NCBI GenBank assembly: GCA_963580245.1
Contig: CAUZJO010000134.1
Coordinates: 1-12,861 of the forward strand
Source of the DNA: CAUZJO01 sp963580245
GTDB taxonomy: Bacteria > Sumerlaeota > Sumerlaeia > MVZB01
Direction: 5' to 3'
Length of the DNA stretch: 12,861 bases
Shown: positions 1-10,991 of the stretch, in pieces
Numbering within the stretch: position 1 is the stretch's first letter
Layout: each line of letters starts with the position of its first letter
Made by a program: the position numbers and the translations under genes
Notes under the pieces: model-generated
The model's input: the letters and a program-made list of their open reading frames with translations, nothing else
Database searches by the model: none
What the model was told of the DNA's origin: nothing

Positions 1-1
1 G

Positions 2-292
2 CGACGGGGCAAGCTGGCCGCGCGGCTGTGGCGCTGGATGAAACGACGAGCGGCGATCGAACCGGGCATCGGGCATCTCAAACAAGAACACCGCATGGAT
101 CGCTGCCGGCTGTGGGACGCCGAGGGCAACGCGTTCAATGCAATCGGGAGCGCGGCGGGGATGAATTTCAGGAAACTGCTGGCCCACGCGGCTGTTTTTC
201 ATTATCTTTTGCTGCGTCTGGCGCAAATCACGAGTCGAAAACGGATGCCTCTGGTTCACCCGAGTTCAGCTCTGATCGGCTGGGCTGCTTGA
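2..292 (+). pseudogene. IS5-type transposase, C-terminal part (5' cut by window edge)
   Basis: The open frame is already running at the first bases of the window and ends with TGA at 290-292, giving 96 visible residues. The stretch 'KRRAAIEPGIGHLKQEHRMD' followed by 'AFNAIGSAAGMNFRKLL' is the typical C-terminal end of IS5-family DDE transposases. There the Glu of the 'IEP' motif (codon 59-61) is the expected third catalytic acidic residue, and the 'G-NFRKLL' helix closes the catalytic domain. The N-terminal DD part lies outside the window, so I cannot say whether the whole gene is intact; 'pseudogene' here means partial. The tail after about codon 70 (LAQITSRKRMPLVHPSS...) is not conserved in my memory of the family. 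A possible right inverted-repeat sequence lies just downstream, around 295-316. The element is not linked to the neighbouring methionine gene by function. Confidence 0.75.
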
Positions 293-575
293 GCAGGGCT
301 TTTTCAGGATCGACTAACCTATCTTACAGGGCGACAAGCTGGCGGCGCAAGCCAACATTTCCGCCCAAGCCCGACCGGGGCCGGTGGACGGGCGATTCGG
401 CGCCCGGCTTGACCGACCCGACCGGCCCTTTCGTTCACGTACGGTTTCGATGGCCGCCGGCCCTGATTTCGCGGTATGATGCATCTGATCGAGCAGCCGC
501 CGAATGGGGTGGGGGACTGCCTGGTCAAAGGGATGCCCGAGATTTCCACGACGGCGGAAGTCGAGTATCCCGGCG
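293..575. other. Intergenic region between IS5 remnant and the Hcy methyltransferase/MTHFR gene
   Basis: This stretch of 283 bases has no convincing gene. The short open frames crossing it have no recognisable motif and look like GC-rich noise. The first 25 bases contain 'CAGGGCTTTTTCAGGATCG', which could be the end of the IS5-type element. I find no strong ribosome binding site close to the ATG at 576. A purine-rich GGCGGAAG lies at 552-559, about 16 bases upstream, which is too far for a standard Shine-Dalgarno. No SAM riboswitch consensus was recognised. Confidence 0.45.
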
Positions 576-2505
576 ATGAGCGAGTTCCTTTCCCGCCTTC
601 AAGCGTCTCCCCTCCTCACCGACGGGGCGATCGGGACGTATATCTTCGAACGGACCGGGCGCCTTTCGGAGATGAACCACGTCTACGAGGCCTTCAACCT
701 GGATAAACCCCAATTGGTCGAGGACGTGCACCTGGCCTACCTGCGCGCCGGGGCGCAATGCATCAAGACCAATACCTTCGCCGCCAATCGGAGCTACCTG
801 GACCGCTTGGGCGAAAGTCAACGCATCGACGAGATCAACCGCGCCGGCGCCAGGGTGGCTCGCCGGGCCATCGAGCACTACCTTGAACAGGCGGCGGCGA
901 ACGATAAGGTTTTCGTTCTGGACTCGGTCGGCCAGCCCCGCGACGCCAAAGCCTCGGTCGAGGAGATCAAGGCAGCCTATCGCGCGCCGGTCCGCGCGCT
1001 GGTCGAGGAAGGGGTCGACGCCATCCTGATCGAGACCTTTTCCTCACTGATCCACATCATGGCGATCCTCGAGGTCATCCGGGCACTGGACCAGCCGCCT
1101 CCGGTGATCGTCAACGTCTCCCCGCGCTTTTCGGAAAACCGCGAGCAATGCGAACCCGACCCCGCGCAATACATCAAGACGATGATCGAGTGGGACGTCC
1201 CGGTCGCCTGCGTCAACTGCTGCGCCCCGTGGGAGGCGTCGGCCTTTATCGACACCGTCTAGAAACTCCCGGCGGTCGAGGAGGGCCGAATCCTGCTCTC
1301 GGTCATCCCCAACGCCAGAGGATTTCAGCGTATCGACAGCCGCTACATGAGCTGCGTCAATCCCGAATTCATGGGGTCGTTCGCCCGTTCGCTGGCGCGG
1401 CGCGGGGTGCGGTTGATCGGCGGGTGTTGCGACGTGCATCCCCCGCATATCAACGAGATGCGCAACTTCCTGCGGTCGCACCAGGTCGTGGTCCATGACC
1501 TGGGCGAGGCGCGAGTCCACGCAGGGCTCCCACCCGTGGGACCCGAGGCCAAGAAGGCCAACGGCTTGTTCCCGAGGAAACTGTTCGACGGCGAGTTCGT
1601 CGCCAGCGTCGAGATGCTCCCGCCACGCGGCACCGGCCCCAAATTGACCTAGGCCAAGATCGACTTCATCGGCGAGCTGGACGAGTCGGGCCTGGCCGAC
1701 GCGCTCGACGTGACCGACGGCTCGCGCGGCATCCCGCTGATGCCGCCGGGCGACTTTATTCAGCTCGCGCGTCATCGATTGGGCTGGGCGCCCGACGCCG
1801 CCGATAAACTCGAGTTCATCCCCCACTTCACGTCGCGCGACCTGAACCTGATGGGTTTGCAAAGCCGGCTGATGGGCTACGGCGCCAACGGCATCCATAA
1901 CGTTCGTGTTCATCACGGGCGACCCGCTCAAGATGTCGCCCACCTACCCGCGCTCGACCGCCGTCTTCGACCTCGATTCGGTCGCCATGATCGGCTACAC
2001 GCATCGCTTCCTGAACGCGGGCGTCGATTTCGGCGCCGTGCCGCTCGGCAAACACGCCGACCCGCGCACTCACTTCACCATCGGCGCAGGCTTCGAGCCC
2101 GAGGCGCTGGACATGGAACACGAGGTCGACAAACTCAAGCGCAAGATCGACAACGGCGTCGATTACATCATGACCCAGCCGACGTTCCGCTACGAACCGC
2201 TCGACGTCCTCGATCCGTATCGCAAACAAGTCAAGGTCCTGATCGGCGTCATGATCCTCACCAGCCTCGAACACGCCAAACGGGTCGCCGAAGTCCCCGG
2301 CGTCATCGTCCCCGACGCCATCTTCGAACGCCTGGGCGCCCACGAAAAGATCGAAGACCAGGCCAAGGTCGGCAAGGACATCGCCATCGAACAGGCAAGC
2401 TGGGTAAAACGCGAGAGATGGTCGGGTCTCTACCTCATGTCGCCTGCGACTCATCGGCCGGTTATCGAGGTGTTGAAGAGCGTGATGAATCGGAAGGTTT
2501 ATTAA
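576..2505 (+). pseudogene. Bifunctional homocysteine S-methyltransferase / 5,10-methylenetetrahydrofolate reductase, interrupted (2 TAG + 1 frameshift)
   Basis: This is a YitJ-type fusion of about 643 codons. The N-terminal homocysteine-binding domain has 'LLTDGAIGT' (residues 13-21), 'KTNTFAANR', and Zn-binding cysteines in 'VNCC' (C215/216) and 'GGCC' (C284/285). The C-terminal MTHFR domain has 'SVEMLPPRG', 'HFTSRDLN', 'FITGDP', 'YIMTQPTF' and 'PGVIVPDAIFERL'. The family makes 5-methyl-THF from 5,10-methylene-THF and transfers methyl groups to homocysteine in the cytoplasm. The reading frame breaks three times: TAG at 1260-1262 (codon 229), TAG at 1650-1652 (codon 359), and a shift near 1902. 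At the shift, removing one base restores N-F-V-F-I-T-G-D with the correct family spacing. Homology continues seamlessly across all three breaks. The ATG at 576 is chosen because family similarity begins there; the in-frame ATG at 504 adds residues with no similarity. The gene ends with TAA. metH lies 1.8 kb downstream on the other strand, which supports a methionine module. Confidence 0.88.
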
Positions 2506-2514
2506 GTCGGTCGT

Positions 2515-3924
2515 CTAATTCGCGGCCGAGACTTCCAGGACTCGGCCACCCTTAGTATAACCATCGCTTCCAGGCCCCGACGTTTCGTTCTGTTGACAGT
2601 ATTCGACGATGTATAACTTACCGCCGCTGACGCACAGGTCGATCGGCCGGTTCAGCCGGTCCAGGAACCGGTCGGTGGTGGCCGTCCATACGCCGTCGAC
2701 TTCCTCGATCCGAAAATTCAGCACGTCGAAACCGATCCTTTCGTAGTTCGCCAGGTTGCCGTAACGCGCCATGAAAAACGTGCGATGGTATCTCTCGGGG
2801 AGTTCGCCGTGGCCGTAATAGACCAGGCCGGTGGGCGCGGCGTGGGGTGTCATGCTGTACATCGGAGTCACGCCGATCAGGCCCCCCGGGCCGACGTTGC
2901 GGACCGGCGGTTCAAGCGTTAAAGAATCCGGCGCCTCGACGGCGTCGTCGTAAGCGGGCGCTTCGCCGTTCGCGAAAACGTATGGGAAACCGTAGTGTTT
3001 GCCCTGGCGGATAACGTTGATTTCCTCGGGGTGGTCGGCGTTGGGCCCGTTTTCGACGTCGATCATCCGGCCTTGCCCGTCCCAATCGAAACCGAACGGA
3101 TTGCGGTTGCCGCGACTGAAAACTTCCGGCTCCTGCATGCCCCGCTCGGGATCAAACCGGAGGATGCACGCCGTCAGCCCCTGGTCCGAAAACCCCGGCC
3201 CGCCGGGGATGTCCGGATGCGGGCCCTCGCCGAAGGTGCTGATGTGCGGCAAGTCGCCCGTCTCGCCGTGGTCGGTGCGCGAACCGCTCCCCAAATAGAT
3301 CATCCCATCGGGTCCCTGCGCGATGCGACACGCCCCATGATTAAAACCGCCCACGCCGTACGGATAATCGAAGCGCGTCCATAACTCGGGTTTCTCCGGG
3401 TCCGTTCCCTCCGAGATCGGCCCGGTGCGATAGATATCCACCCGATTGATGAAGATATCGGCCGGCAGTTGCACATTGGCGACGATGTAAAGCCGGCCTT
3501 TGCGGTCGAAGGTCAGGCCAAGGCACAACGTGGCCCGCAGCGTGATCGGCCCGTTGACCCATTTCGCGTCGATCGGCAACGGGATATTCAGGTCTTGCCG
3601 CTCCGGCTGTTCGATATAATCCTCAGCTCCCCACAGCCGCCGCTTGGATTGCGTTTGCGCATCCACGACGTAAACATCACCGCCCCCGCCCAACACGTAA
3701 AGGCGCCCGCTCTCGGGATGGGCCGCGATGCGAACCGGCTCCTCGTCCCCCTCCGAGGTGAACGCCGCGACCACCCGCACTTGGGTCCCCTCGGGCACCC
3801 GAGGCAGCGGCGGATCAACCTCGGATGGGGAATGCGCCGCCGCGGAGCCGCCAAACAGGATCACATGCCAGGACAGCAAAACCGCCAGGCTAAGGCCCAG
3901 CAGACCCAAACGATTCATGACCAT
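2515..3924 (-). CDS. Exported PQQ-dependent sugar dehydrogenase (glucose/sorbosone dehydrogenase family)
   Basis: This encodes 469 residues. A signal peptide is clear: MVMNR, a hydrophobic run LGLLGLSLAVLLSW, then 'GGSAAA-H' with likely cleavage after A30, so the enzyme should be periplasmic or secreted. The mature protein is a beta-propeller of the GSDH/YliI type. It has 'LYVLGGGGDVYVVD', 'GLTFDRKGRLYIVAN' and 'FNHGACRIAQGPDGMIYLGSG', with His196 at the place of the family's catalytic-base histidine. It also has 'SRGNRNPFGFDWD' (270-282) and 'HPEEINVIRQGKHYGFP' (298-314). Family members oxidise aldoses to lactones using PQQ; substrate cannot be told from sequence. Start: ATG at 3924 has AAGGGAG eight bases upstream, whereas the longer frame would need a TTG at 3945. 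It ends in TAG and is convergent with the MTHFR fusion gene, with only 9 bases between stops. The frame is fully open, unlike both neighbours. No PQQ biosynthesis genes are in view. A soluble family member using another role is possible. Confidence 0.82.
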   Translation of the reverse strand: MVMNRLGLLGLSLAVLLSWHVILFGGSAAAHSPSEVDPPLPRVPEGTQVRVVAAFTSEGDEEPVRIAAHPESGRLYVLGGGGDVYVVDAQTQSKRRLWGAEDYIEQPERQDLNIPLPIDAKWVNGPITLRATLCLGLTFDRKGRLYIVANVQLPADIFINRVDIYRTGPISEGTDPEKPELWTRFDYPYGVGGFNHGACRIAQGPDGMIYLGSGSRTDHGETGDLPHISTFGEGPHPDIPGGPGFSDQGLTACILRFDPERGMQEPEVFSRGNRNPFGFDWDGQGRMIDVENGPNADHPEEINVIRQGKHYGFPYVFANGEAPAYDDAVEAPDSLTLEPPVRNVGPGGLIGVTPMYSMTPHAAPTGLVYYGHGELPERYHRTFFMARYGNLANYERIGFDVLNFRIEEVDGVWTATTDRFLDRLNRPIDLCVSGGKLYIVEYCQQNETSGPGSDGYTKGGRVLEVSAAN

Positions 3925-4321
3925 GGAACAAACTCCCTTGCGCAAAAATGCTTGGTTTTGAAGACACCTTTAACGTGTAGATGTTCCCACGGGAAGGGGA
4001 CCATCTTCAATCATTATCCCACGTCGATGAGCCCCATGGGTACATCTTGCGGATCCGTGAGATGCGCATGCGTCTGAAAACCCGCGGCGACGCCTCGATC
4101 TGGGAGTTCGTCACGCGCGAGTCCCCCGGCACGACGGACAAACCGGTCCGCCCTCGATCCGACGCCCCCTTTGGGGGCTCGCGGTTGACCCGGCCCCAGA
4201 CCCAGGGCTCGCCAAGCCTCGCCCTGGGCTTTAATCCTTCACCCCCTGTCGGGGGTTTTGCGAGACGACATTTTTGCCGCCGTTTTGTCGTTGATGAACC
4301 GGCTATTTCATTCAGGAAGGC
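3925..4321. other. Noncoding region between sugar dehydrogenase start and metH end
   Basis: About 400 bases hold no supportable gene. The short open frames here lack motifs. The dehydrogenase-proximal half (3925-4100) is lower in GC and should carry that gene's promoter, on the minus strand, but no clear -35/-10 pair stands out. The metH-proximal half holds three GC-rich hairpins (4165-4256), listed separately. Because both flanking genes are on the minus strand, this region is the 3' UTR of metH and the upstream region of the dehydrogenase. Confidence 0.55.
4165..4256. repeat. Cluster of three GC-rich hairpins (REP-like)
   Basis: Three perfect short inverted repeats follow each other in 92 bases. 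First, GCCCCC-TTT-GGGGGC at 4165-4179. Second, CCCAGGGC (4201-4208) with GCCCTGGG (4221-4228), an 8-bp stem with a 12-base loop. Third, ACCCCC-TGTC-GGGGGT at 4241-4256, followed by TTTG. The third hairpin with its T run resembles an intrinsic terminator on the plus strand, yet no plus-strand gene ends here. On the minus strand, where metH transcripts would read through, the hairpins lack a T tail. Similar compound hairpins are common as dispersed intergenic repeats in some GC-rich genomes. Repetition elsewhere in the genome cannot be seen from this window. Confidence 0.55.
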
Positions 4322-8094
<3,773 letters not shown>

Positions 8095-8189
8095 ATGAGA
8101 TCGCGAAGAGCTACCGTCATGATCCGTCGTGACTCCCGGGGGAACGCTTATGGGAGTTTTGGTTATATGGTTGACAGACTTTAGGGCCT
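8095..8189. promoter_or_regulatory. Divergent intergenic region upstream of metH, with a small hairpin
   Basis: The 95 bases separate metH (minus) from the pRiA4b-like gene (plus) and should carry promoters for both. ACTCCC (8132-8137) pairs perfectly with GGGAGT (8152-8157), loop 14, followed by TTTT on the plus strand, so the structure resembles a weak terminator in that direction. In the metH direction it would sit in the 5' UTR about 38 bases before the start. A TTGACA box at 8171-8176 has no matching -10 at 17 bases. I recognise no SAM or cobalamin riboswitch core here. Confidence 0.3.
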
Positions 8190-8471
8190 GTGGCAAGTCA
8201 ACAACAATGCCACGGGCGCAAGAGCGCGCGGCCAAAACCCCCAACCGAGATATACCAGATCAAAATCACGCTCGCGGACAGCAAGCCCTCGATCTGGCGG
8301 CGCGTTGCGGTCTCTTCCGACATCACGTTGGCCGAGCTGCACCACGTCATCCAGCGCGCCATGGGATGGTGGGATTGCCACTTGCACGAGTTCAAAATCG
8401 CCGGCCGTTCTTACGGCCCCAATTACGATTTCGAGTCAGAGCCATCCCACAGCCCTGCGGAATGGCTATGA
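8190..8471 (+). CDS. Plasmid pRiA4b ORF-3-like protein, short or truncated
   Basis: This encodes 93 residues from a GTG start. The core 'IYQIKITLADSKPSIWRRV', 'ITLAELHHVIQRAMGWWD', 'HLHEFKIAGRSYG' matches the N-terminal half of the pRiA4b ORF-3-like family (IS1096 TnpR-like fold). Family members are usually about 150-200 residues and continue with an acidic linker and a 'YEYDFGD-W-H' segment, which is absent in this frame. The product stops at TGA 8469-8471, directly before the TAA of the threonine aldolase on the other strand (8472-8474), so the 3' half appears to have been lost, probably by deletion or rearrangement. Function of the family is not established. GTG at 8190 is the only sensible start in frame, and I see no strong ribosome binding site. 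It could be a remnant rather than an expressed gene. Confidence 0.65.
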   Translation: MASQQQCHGRKSARPKPPTEIYQIKITLADSKPSIWRRVAVSSDITLAELHHVIQRAMGWWDCHLHEFKIAGRSYGPNYDFESEPSHSPAEWL

Positions 8472-9536
8472 TTATGAATGGGTACATTCGGCCTCACGGG
8501 GATGTTTGTCGAGAACCGAATGAAACCCCTCGATCGCCCGATCGATCATGGGCGTCGTTAGATCGAGATGGGTCACGAGCCGACACGATTGGGGGCCGAC
8601 GGGGTAAAAATCGACGCCGACTTCCGCCATTCGCCGCGAAAGGTCGGCGGCCGACATGCAGTGGGGATCGATGCCGAAGATGATGATGTTGGTCTCGACA
8701 TGACCCGCGTCCAGCCGGATGCCGGGCAGGTCGGAGATCGCCTCGGCCAAGCGCCGCGCGTGGGCATGGTCTTCGGCCAGGCGCTCCACATGATGTTCGA
8801 GCGCGAAGAGCGCCCCGGCGGCGATGATACCCGACTGGCGCATCGCGCCGCCAAACAGGTGTTTGTACCGCCATGCCTGGGCGATGAAGTCGCCGCTGCC
8901 GCCCAGCACCGCCCCCACCGGCGCGCCCAGGCCCTTCGAAAAACACAGCGTCACCGAATCGAAGTGGGACGCGTAACGATCGGCCGTGACTCCCGACGCC
9001 GCGACCGCGTTCATCAGCCGCGACCCATCCATGTGGCAGACCATGCCGTGACGGCGCGCCACCTCGGTCACGGCGCGCGCCTGCTCGATCGGCCAGACCG
9101 CCCCGCCGCCCATGTTGGTTGTGTTTTCGACGATCAGCACGCGCGGGCGTGAGAAATGATAATCATCGGGCCGAGTCGTCGCCTCGACCGTCTCCGGCGT
9201 GAACATGCCCCGCTCACCGTCGAGCGGCCGGCACATCACGCGGGAGAGATACGCCGGCCCGCCCGCTTCAAAGTTGAACACATGCGATAAGCGGTGACCG
9301 AGAACTTCATCGCCGCCATCCGCGTGGACCGCTAGGGCGATCTGGTTGGCCATGGTGGCCGAGGGGAGGAAGACGGCGTCTTCGACGCCAAGCAGCTCGC
9401 GGACCCGTTCGACGAGCCGCTGGACGGTCGGGTCCTCGCGCTTCTGTTCGTCACCCACCGCCGCTTCGGCGATTGCGCGTCGCATGGCGGGGGTCGGCTG
9501 GGTCGCCGTGTCGCTACGTAGGTTAATCCGCTCCAT
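8472..9536 (-). CDS. ltaE: Low-specificity L-threonine aldolase
   Basis: This encodes 354 residues, the usual size for the PLP fold-type I beta-eliminating lyase / aldolase family. The enzyme cleaves L-threonine or L-allo-threonine to glycine and acetaldehyde in the cytosol. Visible motifs are 'INLRSDTATQPTPAM' (4-18), 'FLPSATMANQIAL' (56-68), 'SHVFNFEAGG' (84-93) with the stacking histidine H85, 'VENTTNMGGG' (136-145), 'CHMDGSRLMNA' (167-177) with the PLP-binding Asp170 and Arg173, and 'CFSKGLGAPVG' with the Schiff-base Lys201. The C-terminal domain carries 'MRQSGIIAAGALFAL'. Start: ATG at 9536 has AGGTGG about nine bases upstream (9546-9552). The in-frame ATG at 9545 would sit on top of that site, and the longer open frame upstream to 9902 has no similarity and runs through the IS. 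The frame is intact and ends with TAA. An IS lies 91 bp upstream, so the native promoter may be partly displaced. Confidence 0.92.
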   Translation of the reverse strand: MERINLRSDTATQPTPAMRRAIAEAAVGDEQKREDPTVQRLVERVRELLGVEDAVFLPSATMANQIALAVHADGGDEVLGHRLSHVFNFEAGGPAYLSRVMCRPLDGERGMFTPETVEATTRPDDYHFSRPRVLIVENTTNMGGGAVWPIEQARAVTEVARRHGMVCHMDGSRLMNAVAASGVTADRYASHFDSVTLCFSKGLGAPVGAVLGGSGDFIAQAWRYKHLFGGAMRQSGIIAAGALFALEHHVERLAEDHAHARRLAEAISDLPGIRLDAGHVETNIIIFGIDPHCMSAADLSRRMAEVGVDFYPVGPQSCRLVTHLDLTTPMIDRAIEGFHSVLDKHPREAECTHS

Positions 9537-9545
9537 TTTCGTCAT

Positions 9546-9552
9546 CCCACCT
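9546..9552 (-). promoter_or_regulatory. Ribosome binding site deciding the ltaE start
   Basis: The minus strand reads AGGTGGG here, placed about nine bases before the ATG at 9536 and touching the ATG at 9545. The spacing favours 9536 as the start. Confidence 0.6.
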
Positions 9553-9627
9553 ATCATACCGGTTGCCCGTCTCGCGGAGCGTCGATTCTTACGCTCATGG
9601 ACCGGCGTGAGCAAGCTTTTTGCCCCA

Positions 9628-9650
9628 TGTCCCCCTAAGAATACCGTCCC
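9628..9650 (+). repeat. Left terminal inverted repeat of the IS
   Basis: It begins TGTCCCCCTAAGAATACC and matches the reverse complement of 10949-10971 with one gap and five mismatches. It was found by reading the flanks of the transposase gene for TGT/ACA ends. Confidence 0.6.
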
Positions 9651-9787
9651 TGCTGATATGGAAGGACTTACGCTATCCTTGATCTGGGGCGCGAAACCGT
9701 CTATTCTCCGCTCATGAAAACCTATCAGGCCCTTTTCAGGAACGTCTCCAACTTGTTTTTTTCCTCCAGCGGCTCCTCGGCTATGCC

Positions 9788-10816
9788 ATGACCTTCGTTT
9801 GGACGTTGGCCTGGCCCAGGGCAGTTCTGGCGGCTCGGCTGCTCGCGGTCGAGAGCCAATTGGCCAGCTGCCGGGAGAGAATCCAGCACAAGCAGGTTCC
9901 AAGGCCCAGGTTCACTCCGGCCTTTCGGCTGTTATGGGTGATTTTATCGAAGGTTTTGGACCAGTGGCAGAACTTGACCCAGCTCATGCAGCCAGCAACG
10001 GTCAAAAGATGGCACAGCCAGGCCTACCGGCTTTTTTGGCGGTGGAAGTCGAAGGCCGGTCGACCCACGATATCGCAAGAGATGCAGGGCTTTATCCAAA
10101 AGCTCAGTCGAGAAAACCCGCCGTGGAGTGCGGAACGCATTCGCGACACGCTGCGACTGCTTGGCTTCGATCCTCACTGCGAGGACACGATACGCAAATA
10201 CATGGTCAAACCCCGGAATCCCAGGAATAGTTTCTCGACCTGGCTGCCGTTTCTCCGCAATCACCTCGATGTCTCCTGGCCGATAGACTTCTTGACGGTC
10301 ACGACCATCGGCTTTTCAACCCTCTACGTTTCCCTCGTCTTCGCCCACGGGCGCCGCAAAGCCATCCATTTCGCCGTGACGTCTACGCCATCGATGGCGT
10401 GGGTTATTCAGCAATTGCGAGAAGCGATGCCTTTGGGTTTGCAACCGCGCTACCTGTTGCGCGATAATGACGGCATCTACGGTGCCGGTGTGAAGGCATT
10501 TCTCGAACGATGTGGGATTGAGGAGGTGCGGATCGCATATCGAAGTCCGTGGCAGAGCCCCTACGTCGAGCGATTCATCGGCACACTCCGGCGTGATCTC
10601 CTCAATCACGTGATCATTCTGAATCAGGAACACCTTCAACGATTGCTCAGAGAATACATCAACGAGTACTACCACATTGCTCGTCCCCACCAAGGATTAG
10701 CTGGTGAGACACCGATAGCCCAAGCAAAACCCAGTCCGATTGCTGGGCCCGCCCAAATTATCTCCATCCCCGTGGCTGGCGGCTTTCACCACCGTTACGA
10801 ACGCATCGCGGCGTAG
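9788..10816 (+). CDS. DDE integrase-type (rve) transposase
   Basis: This encodes 342 residues. The N-terminal third holds a helix-turn-helix region: 'MQPATVKRWHSQAYRLFWRW' and then 'RENPPWSAERIRDTLRLLG', the typical IS3/IS481-like DNA-binding and HTH-21-like segment. The integrase core follows with catalytic residues D167 in 'PIDFLTV', D226 in 'LLRDNDGIYG' and E261 in 'PYVERFIGTLRRD'. The D226-E261 spacing of 34 intervening residues is normal for retroviral-type integrases. 'INEYYHIARPHQGL' near the C-terminus is the classic rve end motif. This is a single ORF without the frameshifted orfA/orfB of IS3. The ATG at 9788 starts the family's characteristic N-terminus; its ribosome binding site is weak. 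The gene is intact and ends with TAG. I recognise it as a widespread group in environmental genomes but cannot assign it safely to a named IS family. Confidence 0.88.
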   Translation: MTFVWTLAWPRAVLAARLLAVESQLASCRERIQHKQVPRPRFTPAFRLLWVILSKVLDQWQNLTQLMQPATVKRWHSQAYRLFWRWKSKAGRPTISQEMQGFIQKLSRENPPWSAERIRDTLRLLGFDPHCEDTIRKYMVKPRNPRNSFSTWLPFLRNHLDVSWPIDFLTVTTIGFSTLYVSLVFAHGRRKAIHFAVTSTPSMAWVIQQLREAMPLGLQPRYLLRDNDGIYGAGVKAFLERCGIEEVRIAYRSPWQSPYVERFIGTLRRDLLNHVIILNQEHLQRLLREYINEYYHIARPHQGLAGETPIAQAKPSPIAGPAQIISIPVAGGFHHRYERIAA

Positions 10817-10888
10817 TTTGAACAGACAGAATCGATTGCTTGTCAGCCTTGGATGCCAATTCATCTCCATCTGCTTTGCCCAACGATG

Positions 10889-10942
10889 AACAAGAACCCG
10901 GGAGGGTCTAATGCCGATTTATCAACCCAAACGGTTCTTGTT
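10889..10942 (+). terminator. Inverted repeat with T-run downstream of the transposase
   Basis: AACAAGAACC (10889-10898) pairs perfectly over 10 bp with GGTTCTTGTT (10933-10942), followed immediately by TTTCT, so the right arm runs into a T-rich tract. The 34-base loop is long for an intrinsic terminator, though GGGAGGGT and CAACCC inside it could pair further. It lies between the transposase stop and the right terminal repeat, so it may instead shield the transposase from, or end, read-through transcription. Confidence 0.4.
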
Positions 10943-10948
10943 TTTCTA

Positions 10949-10971
10949 GGATGGAATATTTCGGGGGTACA
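10949..10971 (-). repeat. Right terminal inverted repeat of the IS
   Basis: It ends ...TTTCGGGGGTACA. The reverse complement TGTACCCCCGAAATATTCC matches the left end at 9628. It lies 20 bases before the start of the next gene. Confidence 0.6.
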
Positions 10972-10991
10972 CGGCGGCGAAAGGGGGGCGC

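Larger units (their letters stand above)
9628..10971 (+). mobile_element. Insertion sequence, about 1.34 kb, with integrase-type transposase
   Basis: The transposase gene at 9788-10816 is bracketed by imperfect inverted repeats. The left end reads TGTCCCCCTAAGAATACC from 9628, and the reverse complement of the right end reads TGTACCCCCGAAATATTCC from 10971. With one gap the two align over 23 columns, with 17 matches and 5 mismatches, extending to TCC. Ends of the form TGT...ACA are seen in IS481-like and related rve-type elements. I see no clear target-site duplication (left flank GCCCCA, right flank CGGCGG), so the exact ends may be off by a few bases or the duplication is lost. The element sits between ltaE and the MR-family gene. 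Confidence 0.65.

Noticed and set aside
1044..1943. Long minus-strand open frame (299 codons) opposite the MTHFR fusion gene
   Set aside because: It runs antisense through conserved Hcy/MTHFR motifs, has no recognisable motif of its own, and is typical of a GC-rich shadow frame.
4241..4260. Intrinsic terminator of metH
   Set aside because: The T tail follows the hairpin on the plus strand, whereas metH is transcribed on the minus strand, so the orientation is wrong for ending metH transcripts.
8095..8189. SAM or cobalamin riboswitch upstream of metH
   Set aside because: The expected conserved cores are not visible, and the 95-base space with only one small hairpin is too short for a typical cobalamin riboswitch.
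9537..9902. N-terminal extension of threonine aldolase up to 9902
   Set aside because: The extension crosses the IS inverted repeat and the transposase start, has no similarity, and a good ribosome binding site serves the ATG at 9536.
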